Source: Anaerolineales bacterium (lineage in GTDB: Bacteria; Chloroflexota; Anaerolineae; 4572-78; J111). From it: a DNA stretch of 64,000 nt. Positions 53,669-62,396 of the stretch are shown in pieces; position 1 is the stretch's first letter; each line of letters starts with the position of its first letter. Location: the NCBI GenBank assembly GCA_020634855.1, contig JACKAU010000020.1, positions 83,633-147,632 on the forward strand, read 5' to 3'. Both the position numbers and the translations under genes were made by a program. The notes under the pieces were generated by a model, which saw only the letters and a list, made by a program, of their open reading frames with translations, ran no database searches and was not told where the DNA came from.

Positions 53669-54946
53669 ATGAGCCACGATAAAAAGAACGCCCGTACCTC
53701 AACATCGTTATTGCCCATTGTTGCCGTTATTGCCCTTGTTGGCCTAATTGTCTTAGGCGTTACGTTCCTATTCCCGGCCTCGACTACGTCCGAGGCAGCG
53801 CCTATCCGACCGGTATCCGAGGCGGCCGAACAGGCGCAAAATAACCCCCAGGCCACACCACCGATGGTTTCAGCGCTCGTCGCCGTTCCCTTACCGACTA
53901 ACACCTCTAAAGCTACGGCCACTCATCTACCCACTGTCACTTCAACTGCCGACCATACGCCGTCTCCCACCGCAACACCATCTCCCACCGTATCTCCGAC
54001 GCCTACCTACGATCTGTCCAGTTGCACCGTTTTAGGCTGCAACGTCGACGCAGTGCCACCAACCGTTCAATACGCCGAGCAACTCCTTCTGCTCGATCAC
54101 CTACCGCAGCGAACCGACTGCCCGGACTGCCCCTCCAACGAGGAAATGTCTGAGGCCGAGATCGACCAACTACTCGACGCCGACGCCGACACAGTGGCCC
54201 AACTGGCCGCGATTGCTCGCTCCCAACAGCCGTATGAGATTGCGCCCGGTATCGTTTACATCGTCTATGAAAATGTTCACCACGTCGTCGTTGATCTCAA
54301 AGCGCCGGGCTTTGTTCTACGCAATATCATTCCCCCTATCCCTGATCTTGAAACTCAAGCAGAAATTCGGATTACACCATCTTTTTGTATGCGTCCCGAC
54401 TCATTGGTCATCACCGATGCCGATTACCACGGCCTGGTTGGCTCCAACAAAACCGAAATGGGCCGCGAACTCTTTTTCCACTTAGGACGAGCCGCCCTCT
54501 TCTTACGCCAGACCGACTTCAACGAGAACCGCTACAGCATCGATGTCATGACCCGTTATAAAGATTTTCGGAAAGCAATCGTTTCGTGGGGCGCCGGTCC
54601 GATTTTTATCTTCAACGGTCGTTACGATTTCAACCCAAAGCAGGAATGGTTTGAAGAGGATGCGCTCGAACACTTCGCCGAATCGACAAATCCCAAAATG
54701 ACCGTTGCCATTTCCCGCGACCGAAAATATCTCTTCCTTAGCGTCTCCACCGGCCTGACGCTCGAAGAACACGCCCAGAACTTGCTTAGCTTAGGCGAGC
54801 GTTGGGGCATCGTCATTTCCCGCGCTATGCGCTTTGACGGCAACGACAGCACCTACCTGGCCATCAGAATGGGCGACTATATGGTGCCGGTGGTGGATAT
54901 CGAAGAGCCGTTGATTGTCAACTGCTTAGCCATCGAGCGTAACTGA
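53669..54946 (+). CDS. Phosphodiester glycosidase (NAGPA)-like secreted protein
   Basis: A 425-residue protein: an N-terminal membrane helix (~17-40), a Thr/Pro/Ser-rich stalk to ~115, then a globular domain whose C-terminal half matches the phosphodiester glycosidase family (IVYIVYENVHHVVVDLKAP, PKMTVAISRDRKYLFLSVS, IVISRAMRFDGNDSTYLAIR, the last replacing the usual DGGGS with DGNDS). Four Cys in SCTVLGCN and DCPDCPS may form disulphides. Upstream TTG 53663 is an alternative start. The altered motif leaves activity uncertain. Confidence 0.75.
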   Translation: MSHDKKNARTSTSLLPIVAVIALVGLIVLGVTFLFPASTTSEAAPIRPVSEAAEQAQNNPQATPPMVSALVAVPLPTNTSKATATHLPTVTSTADHTPSPTATPSPTVSPTPTYDLSSCTVLGCNVDAVPPTVQYAEQLLLLDHLPQRTDCPDCPSNEEMSEAEIDQLLDADADTVAQLAAIARSQQPYEIAPGIVYIVYENVHHVVVDLKAPGFVLRNIIPPIPDLETQAEIRITPSFCMRPDSLVITDADYHGLVGSNKTEMGRELFFHLGRAALFLRQTDFNENRYSIDVMTRYKDFRKAIVSWGAGPIFIFNGRYDFNPKQEWFEEDALEHFAESTNPKMTVAISRDRKYLFLSVSTGLTLEEHAQNLLSLGERWGIVISRAMRFDGNDSTYLAIRMGDYMVPVVDIEEPLIVNCLAIERN

Positions 54947-55011
54947 TCGGTCACGGGTTCGATGTAGCTGTAGCAACAACTTTAACCGCCAAAACCGCTA
55001 AAACGGTTACT

Positions 55012-55086
55012 ACCAACCAACCAACCAACCAACCAACCAACCAACTAACCAACCAACCAACCAACCAACTAACTAACCAACTAACC
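55012..55086. repeat. CCAA tetranucleotide array
   Basis: About 18 copies of CCAA with a few CTAA variants, in strict 4-base phase, in the gap between two convergent genes. Likely a slippage-prone microsatellite. Confidence 0.95.
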
Positions 55087-55090
55087 CATC

Positions 55091-56380
55091 CTAACGGACC
55101 GGCTCTTCCTCCAACTCTACACTAACATTACTCTTCTGTCCGTCGCGTAAGAACGTCACCTCGACCGTATCCCCCACCTGATGGTCTGTCAATAACACAT
55201 CCAATTGATCCAAACTGGTAATCGCCTGCCCATCGATGGCGATAATAATATCCCCGCCGATGAAAACGCGTTGGTTGCCCAGAATAGTCTCCTCCTGAGC
55301 CCCTTGGACTTGGTGGCTGGCCAGCGGCCCGTCGCTGTACAATTCAACTAACAGTAAGCCCTCTTCGGTCGGCAGCTTCAGTAAGTCGCGCAAGCCGGGC
55401 GTGATCCCGTAGGCATAGCGAATACCCAACCACGGATGGGGGTAGTGCCCCCGGGTGAGCAGTTCGGGTAACAGCCGGCGGATGGTATCGACCGGCACCG
55501 CAAAGCCGACCCCGGCATTAGTGCCGCTGGGGCTAAAAATCGCTGTGTTCATACCGATTACCCGTCCGGCGCTGTCGAGCAAAGGGCCGCCCGAATTGCC
55601 CTGGTTAATCGCAGCGTCGGTCTGGATGATGCCGGTAATTTCGCGCCCGTCTTCCCCCTGGAGGCTGCGATTGAGCGCACTGACGACGCCGGTGGTCAGT
55701 GTACTGCCGAACTGCCCAAACGGGTTGCCGATGACGATTGCTCGCTGGCCGACCTGTAGACTGGTCGACTCGCCCAATTCGACCGGAACCAGCAATTCCG
55801 GCGGTGCGTCAACTTGCAGCACGGCGATATCGTTGCGCTGATCGGCGCCCACCAGTCGGGCCGATAAAGTGGTCTCATTGACAAAGGTCACCTCAATACT
55901 TTGCGCACTATCAATAACGTGGTAGTTGGTCAAAATATGGCCTTCGTCATCTAGCACAAAGCCGGAGCCGGCCCCCGCTTCGGGAATGACCTCGTAAAAG
56001 AAACTGCGGCGCAAAACCTGAGTGGTCACATTGACCACAGACGGCGCAACTTGTTTGTATACTTGGATGACGCGCTTTTCCGCAAAATCCAGACCCAACT
56101 GATCGATGAGGGCGGTCGTGTTGACTAATTCTTCTACAGGTAATGGGGTTGGCGTTGGCAGCGGCGTCGATATTGGTGTCGGGGTTGGCGTCGGCAGCGG
56201 CGTTGAGGTTGGCGTTGGGGGTGGCATCTCGGTTGGTATGACCGTTGGCGGTGGCGGCGGAGCCAGAGACACTTGCATCTGGCCCAAATTACACGCCAGC
56301 AGCGGCAGAACTAACAACATTATCAAGAAAAACCTTAGTTGGCCTCGGTTGCGGATAAGTTGACCGACCATTAGAGACAT
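55091..56380 (-). CDS. HtrA/DegP-type serine protease with PDZ domain
   Basis: A 429-residue lipoprotein protease. Lipobox LLAC with C30 follows a hydrophobic helix; residues 41-81 are a Pro/Thr stalk (PPPTPTSTPLPTPTPTP). The trypsin-like domain has H154 (ILTNYHVID), D184 (NDIAVLQV) and S263 (GNSGGPLLD). One PDZ domain is at ~330-425 (GGDIIIAIDGQAITSLDQLD). It would degrade or refold damaged extracytoplasmic proteins. The frame opens at 56425; ATG 56380 is chosen for the GGGGGA just upstream, but spacing is short. Confidence 0.92.
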   Translation of the reverse strand: MSLMVGQLIRNRGQLRFFLIMLLVLPLLACNLGQMQVSLAPPPPPTVIPTEMPPPTPTSTPLPTPTPTPISTPLPTPTPLPVEELVNTTALIDQLGLDFAEKRVIQVYKQVAPSVVNVTTQVLRRSFFYEVIPEAGAGSGFVLDDEGHILTNYHVIDSAQSIEVTFVNETTLSARLVGADQRNDIAVLQVDAPPELLVPVELGESTSLQVGQRAIVIGNPFGQFGSTLTTGVVSALNRSLQGEDGREITGIIQTDAAINQGNSGGPLLDSAGRVIGMNTAIFSPSGTNAGVGFAVPVDTIRRLLPELLTRGHYPHPWLGIRYAYGITPGLRDLLKLPTEEGLLLVELYSDGPLASHQVQGAQEETILGNQRVFIGGDIIIAIDGQAITSLDQLDVLLTDHQVGDTVEVTFLRDGQKSNVSVELEEEPVR

Positions 56381-56426
56381 CGTCCCCCTTTTTCCAGAAG
56401 TGCCATACAATTTAATATACCACAAA

Positions 56427-58952
56427 TCACTTGAAGATGGCAGCGTAGAACGCTAAACCACCCCAGCCTAGCAACGCCAACAATGTCACTGCACTCACCC
56501 CCAAGCCGATCCTCCAGATCAACGGCTCGAACATAAACTCGACCGTGTACTGGCCGGCCGGCACGTAGACCGCTCGAAAGGCATAATTGGCCCGTTCCAG
56601 CGGGGCCGGCTGCCGTCCGATGGTCGCTCGCCAGCCGGGGTAGTAGGCGTCTGACAGCACCAGATAACCGGGCTGGTCGGTCTCGACCGCCACGACAACG
56701 CGATGAATATCGTAAGCGACGATAGACAGCGTACTGTTCGGCTGTGTATCGAGCGACTGTCCGCCCTCCAAAATCACGGTCGTGGCCGGATCGAACGCCT
56801 CATCACGTACGGCCTCCCAGGCGGCGTCGTGATCAGGGACGACCACGGATCGTCCGACAAAGAGCACCCGAGCCAGCGCCGCTTGGTTGAGGTATATGTT
56901 GATCTCCGGATCGCCCTCAAACACCGAGACGATGCTGCCGTCCGCCGGCGCGCCGGCTTTACTGGCGATGATGTACTTGATGCCCAGAAAATTGTAGCGC
57001 CCCGTACTGCGCGGCGGCGCGCCGCTCCAGTAGAGCGTGGTGTCGGCCAAGGTCAGCGGATTGTACAGGCCCCAGGCATCGTACTCGCTGTGAAGCAGGG
57101 CGGTGTCCGGCTGCCAGGCGTGCCAGACATCGGTCGTGACCTCCAGGCGGAACAGGTTGGGATCGGCTTGGAGAAAGTCAATCGCCGCCGGATGATCGAA
57201 ACCGGCCACAGGATTGGTGTGACCGACATCGACGTTGTAGCCGAGCGTAAACAGATCGAGCGCGATGACCCCGATCACTGCCAGCCCGGCCTTGAATCCG
57301 TGCAGCCGATTGCGATGGATCAGATGCAGCACCAGCAGCGCAGCGATAGTAAACAGGGCAAAAGTCGCCACCCCCGACGCCGCCCCGATAGCCCGATTGA
57401 AGATGGCCGGGTTGCGATCTTGCGTGACCAGCATCGCGTAATAGCTGAGCGGAGCCGCCACCACGATCAGTCCTCCCAAACCCCACGTTAGCACCTTTAG
57501 CAGCGTACCGAGCGTTGCGGCCTGGTTTTCAGCCCGAGGTTGGAGCAGTTGATCCAGCCCGAACGCCGCCAGTGCGGCCAGGCTAAAGTCGAGCAGCAGG
57601 ATAAATCGGGCCGGCGCGCGGAGTTGGTTGAAGCCGGGCGCTAAGGCATACAACCAGCCGTGCAGCACCGAATACCCGCCCATCGCCAGCAGCAGGGAGA
57701 CCACCGCCAACCCCACAAAAAACCATTTGATCCGCCCCCGGTAGATAAACGCCCCCACCAACGCCAGCAGCAGCGTCATAATCCCAATGTAGCCCGTCTC
57801 GACTCGCTCCCACGGCCCCCAATGCAGCGCCGGATCGCGCCCAAAGTAGTTCGGCACCAACAGACCGATCATCTGAGCCGGATGAAGTGAATACTGCGCT
57901 GCTTCCGCATAAGGCAGTTCCGCTCGGGGTGTATAGCGGCTCATCTCATACGCCGGAAACAGCAGCAAGGCCGACAGTCCGATGGTGACGGCAAGGGTGA
58001 GCAGCAAGGCCAGAAATGGGCGGAGGATTGAATGATGAATGATGAATGATGATTGATGATTGCTGACCGCCGACGGCTGATCGTCGACTGCTGACGGCTG
58101 ATTGCTAGCTGCTGCCTGCTGTCCCCTAACCGCTGCCTGCTGATTGCCACCCGCTGACTTCTGCTCCCGAACTCCTAATTCCTGCTCCCTGACCCCTAAC
58201 CCCTGATTCCTAATCCCTGACCCCACAACCCACAGCGTATACAACCCCAACGTCAACAAAATAAACAGCGTAATCTGAATATGCCCGGCCAGCGTAGCGA
58301 TAGCCAGCACCGCACCGCTGGCCGCGGCCAGCCCTAAACTGTCTTGGACCAGACTGCGGTGAAACAGCAGGAAAATTAACGGCAGCCAGGCCGCCACCGC
58401 GATCATATTGAGGTTGCCAAAATGCACGATAAACAGATCGCTAAACTGAAACGCCAGCGCCCCTGCCAACGCCGCCACCGGTCCAATTGACCGGCTCAAC
58501 CCCACTATTTCTTCATTCTTCATTCCCCATTCTACATTCTCTTCCGGCCTCATCAATCGCAGACAAAGATACATTGTCATCCCCGCCAGCCAGAAATGAA
58601 AGATAGCCAAATATTCCAGCCACTCATAAGTCAAGTTAGGGACGAGTAGGAAGATGACGATATTGATGGGATAAAAGAGACCGGATTGGATGTCGGCGGC
58701 GAAGGGGACGCCGCTGTAGAGATGCGGATTCCAAAGGGGAATGATTCCGTGCCGTAGATTTTCGGCGGCAAAGCGGTAGTTGGGGTAAAGAAACGGGGCC
58801 AAATCCCCGCCGCCGGCGGGCATCCAGGTGTTGGGCGTTAACAGAATTTGCCAGAAGAACCCCACGGCGGCTAGCGCCAGTAAAGCGCCGGCCGCGATAC
58901 ATTCAGTGACAAACTTCTTATTCAGCCTTCGCGTCCCCGGCCAGAATTTCAC
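56427..58952 (-). CDS. YfhO-like multi-spanning membrane protein with heptamer insertions
   Basis: An 841-residue protein with ~13 membrane helices: the first at ~15-38, the acidic loop NTWMPAGGGDLAPFLYPNYR (with the Asp typical of GT-C/YfhO proteins), a long central membrane part and a C-terminal soluble domain (~590-810: FRLEVTTDVWHAWQ, YHPGWRATIGRQPAP-like) typical of bacterial YfhO, involved in lipid-linked sugar transfer to wall polymers. Start is GTG 58952, overlapping the upstream gene by 35 bp. Two loops (residues ~136-148 and ~243-308) are heptamer-array sequence, see separate entries. Confidence 0.85.
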   Translation of the reverse strand: MKFWPGTRRLNKKFVTECIAAGALLALAAVGFFWQILLTPNTWMPAGGGDLAPFLYPNYRFAAENLRHGIIPLWNPHLYSGVPFAADIQSGLFYPINIVIFLLVPNLTYEWLEYLAIFHFWLAGMTMYLCLRLMRPEENVEWGMKNEEIVGLSRSIGPVAALAGALAFQFSDLFIVHFGNLNMIAVAAWLPLIFLLFHRSLVQDSLGLAAASGAVLAIATLAGHIQITLFILLTLGLYTLWVVGSGIRNQGLGVREQELGVREQKSAGGNQQAAVRGQQAAASNQPSAVDDQPSAVSNHQSSFIIHHSILRPFLALLLTLAVTIGLSALLLFPAYEMSRYTPRAELPYAEAAQYSLHPAQMIGLLVPNYFGRDPALHWGPWERVETGYIGIMTLLLALVGAFIYRGRIKWFFVGLAVVSLLLAMGGYSVLHGWLYALAPGFNQLRAPARFILLLDFSLAALAAFGLDQLLQPRAENQAATLGTLLKVLTWGLGGLIVVAAPLSYYAMLVTQDRNPAIFNRAIGAASGVATFALFTIAALLVLHLIHRNRLHGFKAGLAVIGVIALDLFTLGYNVDVGHTNPVAGFDHPAAIDFLQADPNLFRLEVTTDVWHAWQPDTALLHSEYDAWGLYNPLTLADTTLYWSGAPPRSTGRYNFLGIKYIIASKAGAPADGSIVSVFEGDPEINIYLNQAALARVLFVGRSVVVPDHDAAWEAVRDEAFDPATTVILEGGQSLDTQPNSTLSIVAYDIHRVVVAVETDQPGYLVLSDAYYPGWRATIGRQPAPLERANYAFRAVYVPAGQYTVEFMFEPLIWRIGLGVSAVTLLALLGWGGLAFYAAIFK
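58031..58226. repeat. 28-unit heptamer array inside the YfhO-like coding region
   Basis: Twenty-eight phased 7-mers, from AATGATG (three times), ATTGATG, ATTGCTG through ACGGCTG, CCTGCTG to ACTCCTA, ATTCCTG, CTCCCTG, ACCCCTA and ATCCCTG. On the coding strand it is open and read as seven-residue repeats (GLGVREQ, ELGVREQ, KSAGGNQ, QAAVRGQ, QAAASNQ, PSAVDDQ, PSAVSNH). Confidence 0.92.
58507..58541. repeat. Five-unit heptamer array inside the YfhO-like coding region
   Basis: ATTTCTT, CATTCTT, CATTCCC, CATTCTA, CATTCTC in phase, coding for a short charged loop (EENVEWGMKNEE) between two helices. Confidence 0.8.
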
Positions 58953-59628
58953 TGAGCTGCTTGCGCTGCTCGGCGGAGATGCCGCGCTGTTTGGCTTGAT
59001 CGCGCAAGTACGTTTTGATTTCGTTGGGTTGCACCACAGGCACAGCCGGATCGATGACGGTTAATTTGACCTCTTTGTTGGTAAAAAACAGCAGCGGCTT
59101 GATCGGCGGCAGGTCAGCCTCATTCATCGATTTGCTGAGGAATTTCTTGATCTTGTCGGCGTTGCCCTCCGCTTCAGACACCGGGACGCCCAGCCCCTCA
59201 TCGCCAAAAAAGCGAATCAATCGCTTCCAATGAAACTTGCGCGAGACTTTCCGCCCGTTAACGGTAATATCACCATCGTGCTTCTTGATGGTGATCACGT
59301 GGACGGCGTCAGGCGCCAAGAGTACGTGCCGGGTCGGGGTGGTGTAGTTGAACAGCAGATAATCATTACCAAACTTCTTGAGGATTTGGGCCAACACCTG
59401 ATCCGACCGTGGTTCGCGGACCCAGTTATTGACCAGGTTGCTGCTGAATATGGCCGAGATAAAGCCGATAAACAGCAGGATCAGCGTCAACCGAAAATAT
59501 TCGGGATTGTTGATGCTAAGAAAATTGGTAATAAGACCGCCGACCAAAAACGCCAGCGTGAGCGGTGCGATCCGTTTGCCCCACTTGGCCCGGCTTTCAA
59601 CCAACTGGGTGTTTGTATAAACTCTCAT
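58918..59628 (-). CDS. Uncharacterised membrane-anchored protein
   Basis: A 236-residue protein with two N-terminal helices (~19-37 and ~44-62) and a cytoplasmic alpha/beta domain (NDYLLFNYTTPTRHVLLAPD, VHVITIKKHDGDITVNG, KPLLFFTNKEVKLTVIDPA). The strand pattern hints at a nuclease-related (NERD-like) fold, but I do not see the full catalytic set, so no activity is assigned. It overlaps the yfhO-like start by 35 bp and is likely co-expressed. Confidence 0.75.
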   Translation of the reverse strand: MRVYTNTQLVESRAKWGKRIAPLTLAFLVGGLITNFLSINNPEYFRLTLILLFIGFISAIFSSNLVNNWVREPRSDQVLAQILKKFGNDYLLFNYTTPTRHVLLAPDAVHVITIKKHDGDITVNGRKVSRKFHWKRLIRFFGDEGLGVPVSEAEGNADKIKKFLSKSMNEADLPPIKPLLFFTNKEVKLTVIDPAVPVVQPNEIKTYLRDQAKQRGISAEQRKQLSEILAGDAKAE

Positions 59629-59647
59629 GAAAAATTAGATGCCCTTC

Positions 59648-60925
59648 TCAATTATGATATTTGCCTAAAACCAGGCAAGAATTTTGTCCGCCCAACCCAA
59701 AAGAGTTGGACAGCGCGACATTGACCGGGTGGGCGCGCGCCACGTTAGGCACGTAATCCAGATCGCAAGCCGGGTCAGGAGTCTGGTAGTTGATAGTTGG
59801 ATGAATTGTCCCGGTTTCGATTGACTTGACGCAAGCCAACGCCTCGATGGCCCCCGTCGCGCCAAAGCTGTGGCCGATCATACTCTTGGTTGAACTCACC
59901 GGCACTTCGTAGGCCCGTTCGCCGAACAGGGTCTTGATCGCCAGCGTTTCGGCGGCGTCACCGGCGGGTGTGCTGGGGCCGTGGGCGTTGATATAATCGA
60001 CCGCTTCCAACTCGATGCCGGCGTCGGCCAACGCCCAGCGCATCGCCCGGATTGCGCCCCGCGCCCCCGGATCGGGAATGACGATGTGATAAGTATCGGA
60101 CGTGTGGGCGCTGCCTAAGATTTCGGCGTAAATGCGCGCTCCACGAGCCAGGGCATGGTCCAGCCGTTCCAGCACAAACAGGGCGCAGCCTTCGCTTAAA
60201 ATGAAACCGTCGCGTTTGGCGTCAAAAGGTCGGCTGGCCCGCGCCGGATCATCATTGCTCAGGGTCGATAACCCCCGCATCGCCACAAAGCCGGCGATGG
60301 TCGTCAGATTGATGTTGGCCTCGGCGCCGCCGGCGATCATCATCTCGCACCGACCGCGCTTAATCACCTCCGCCGCCTCGGCGATGGCAACCGTCCCCGC
60401 CGAACACGCGGTGGCCACCGTATTGGTGTAGCCCTGCGCGTTTAGCCTGACGCATAGGTGAAAAGCCGCCAAATTGGGCGACGAGGCCGGAATAGAAAAC
60501 GGGCTGGTCTTAAGCGGTCCGCCCTTGAGATATTCCATAAAGCCTTGTTCGGCTTTATCCCAATGGCCCATCGAGGTGCCCATATAGACGCCGGTCCGTT
60601 CAGCCATCTCGCCGGTTAGCGGATACGGCAACGCCGCGTCGGCCATGACCTGGCTCAGAGTGGCCACGACGAGCTGCGAACTGCGCGACATGCGTCGGGC
60701 GTCTTTGGGTTCGATGTATTGGCGCGGATTGAAATCTTTTATTTCGCCCGCAATGTGTACCGGCAACTGGCGATAATCGAACTGTGTAATGGTCTCTATG
60801 CCGGACCGGCCGTTCACTAAGCTGGCCCACGTCTCGGCCACTGAATTTCCAACCGGGGTGATAGCGCCCACACCGGTAATAACGACTCGCGAGGAAGGGT
60901 CACGAGGTTGAGTTGGGGAAGACAT
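59648..60925 (-). CDS. fabF: Beta-ketoacyl-ACP synthase II
   Basis: A 425-residue KAS II. Active-site Cys is in VATACSAGTVAIAEAAEVI, the two His in INAHGPSTPAGDAAE and MIGHSFGATGAIEAL, and the Lys in STKSMIGH. It extends acyl-ACP chains in fatty acid synthesis. It starts one base after the plsX stop, a tightly coupled pair. In place of the usual NAHGTST it reads NAHGPST, a mild deviation. Confidence 0.95.
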   Translation of the reverse strand: MSSPTQPRDPSSRVVITGVGAITPVGNSVAETWASLVNGRSGIETITQFDYRQLPVHIAGEIKDFNPRQYIEPKDARRMSRSSQLVVATLSQVMADAALPYPLTGEMAERTGVYMGTSMGHWDKAEQGFMEYLKGGPLKTSPFSIPASSPNLAAFHLCVRLNAQGYTNTVATACSAGTVAIAEAAEVIKRGRCEMMIAGGAEANINLTTIAGFVAMRGLSTLSNDDPARASRPFDAKRDGFILSEGCALFVLERLDHALARGARIYAEILGSAHTSDTYHIVIPDPGARGAIRAMRWALADAGIELEAVDYINAHGPSTPAGDAAETLAIKTLFGERAYEVPVSSTKSMIGHSFGATGAIEALACVKSIETGTIHPTINYQTPDPACDLDYVPNVARAHPVNVALSNSFGLGGQNSCLVLGKYHN

Positions 60926-60926
60926 T

Positions 60927-61952
60927 CTACCTCACTTGGGCTGTACCGTTGACCGGCACAGTGTCTTGAAACTCCCTCCCGATAGCTTCAATAATGTTGT
61001 TTTCTGCGGCCTGTTTCGCCACCCGGATGGCATGCCGAATAGCATATGGGTCCGAGCGGCCATGGGCGACGACGACTACCCCGTTGACCCCCAACAGCGG
61101 CCCGCCACCAAATTCCCGATAATCGACCTTGGCTTTCAGGGCTTTGATCGCGCCCCGCGCCAGCAGCGCCCCCAGTATCGCCAGCGGTCTGGCCTTAATC
61201 TCGCGCTCCAGCATCTTTTGGACCGCCCAGGCCGCCCCTTGCACCCCTTTGATGTAGACATTGCCGGTAAACCCGTCAGTGACAATAACATCGGCCACAC
61301 CCGCTGGAATGTCCTTCCCCTCGACATTGCCAACGAAATTGAGTTTGGTTTCCTTCAGCATCGGAGTGACCTCTTTAATGAGGATACTCCCCTTCTTTTC
61401 TTCTTCGCCGGTCGATAACAGGGCCACGCGCGGGTTCGGGATTTTCAGTACATACTCGGCATAATGGCTGCCCATTATAGCAAACTGCACCAAAAACTCC
61501 GGCCGCACATCGGTGTTGGCTCCGATATCAAGCAAAAAGGTAAGGCCATTATCCTTGATGGTGGGAAAAATGGTGCTCAGCGCCGGCCGTTTGATGCCGG
61601 TAATCCGGCCTAGCCCAAACAGCGATGCGGCCAGCGCCCCGCCGGTATTGCCGGCCGTGACAAAGGCATCGCTTTCTTTATTTTTCACCAGCCGGAGCGC
61701 CACCACCATCGATGAGTCTTTTTTGTTTTTTACGGCCGCAGCCGGGTCTTCCGTCATCTCGATGACTTCACTGGCCGCGATAATCGGCAGGTCCAGACCA
61801 GCGGTTTGGTGTTTAGCCAACTCCGCCTGGATCGCTTCCGGCCGGCCAACGAGTTGAACGGTCACACCAAAATCACGGGCGGCCCACACCGCCCCATGAA
61901 CTGCTGCTGCTGGAGCAAAATCTCCGCCCATTGCATCCAGAGCAATTTTCAT
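60927..61952 (-). CDS. plsX: Phosphate acyltransferase PlsX
   Basis: A 341-residue enzyme making acyl-phosphate from acyl-ACP for phospholipid synthesis. Signature parts are KIALDAMGGDFAPAAAVHGA, SSMVVALRLVKNKESDAFVTAGNTGG, FLLDIGANTDVRPEFLVQFA, IVTDGFTGNVYIKGVQG and GGGPLLGVNGVVVVAHGRSD. AAGGAG precedes the ATG. It precedes fabF; rpmF, its frequent neighbour, is absent. Confidence 0.96.
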   Translation of the reverse strand: MKIALDAMGGDFAPAAAVHGAVWAARDFGVTVQLVGRPEAIQAELAKHQTAGLDLPIIAASEVIEMTEDPAAAVKNKKDSSMVVALRLVKNKESDAFVTAGNTGGALAASLFGLGRITGIKRPALSTIFPTIKDNGLTFLLDIGANTDVRPEFLVQFAIMGSHYAEYVLKIPNPRVALLSTGEEEKKGSILIKEVTPMLKETKLNFVGNVEGKDIPAGVADVIVTDGFTGNVYIKGVQGAAWAVQKMLEREIKARPLAILGALLARGAIKALKAKVDYREFGGGPLLGVNGVVVVAHGRSDPYAIRHAIRVAKQAAENNIIEAIGREFQDTVPVNGTAQVR

Positions 61953-61982
61953 ACATATCTCCTTGTGGACTTCAAGGCGGCA

Positions 61983-62103
61983 GTAGGGGGTAAGGGGTAG
62001 GGATTAGGGATTAAGGGGTGAGCATTAGAGGATGAGGGATTTATTCTTTCTCCCTTACCCCTTACTACCTACCCCTTACTACCTACCCCTTACTACCTAC
62101 CCC
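61983..62103. repeat. Heptamer array with complementary arms
   Basis: Left arm of eight units (GTAGGGG, GTAAGGG, GTAGGGA, TTAGGGA, TTAAGGG, GTGAGCA, TTAGAGG, ATGAGGG); right arm of seven (TTACCCC, TTACTAC, CTACCCC, TTACTAC, CTACCCC, TTACTAC, CTACCCC). It begins 30 bp upstream of plsX. Confidence 0.92.
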
Positions 62104-62221
62104 TGTCACCTTGGGCTAATCTTATCCAATAAATAAACGTCGCGACGTTGCGGCAGAGTCGGGACAGATTATAACATATCCGGTGTTACGGAGCAATCAA
62201 CTCGCGCCCATACTAGGGAGA

Positions 62222-62395
62222 GTAAATGGTAAGTGGTAATTGGAGATTGGAGATTAGAGACTGGAGACTGGGGACTGGAGACTGGAGACTTAATCTCTAG
62301 TTACCAGTCCCCAGTTACCGATCTCATAATTCATCCTTCATAATTCATAATTCCCTCAGTTACCAGTCTCCAGTTACCAATCTCATAATTCATCC
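62222..62395. repeat. Second large heptamer array in the same spacer
   Basis: Left arm of ten units (GTAAATG, GTAAGTG, GTAATTG, GAGATTG, GAGATTA, GAGACTG, GAGACTG, GGGACTG, GAGACTG, GAGACTT); the right part mixes AGTTACC, AGTCTCC, AGTCCCC and TTCATAA, ATCTCAT units. It closely resembles cyanobacterial STRR units. No gene is seen in the 61953-62396 spacer. Confidence 0.9.
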
Positions 62396-62396
62396 C

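Noticed and set aside
56703..57491. 262-codon open frame on the plus strand
   Set aside because: Antisense to the YfhO-like gene and without recognisable motifs.
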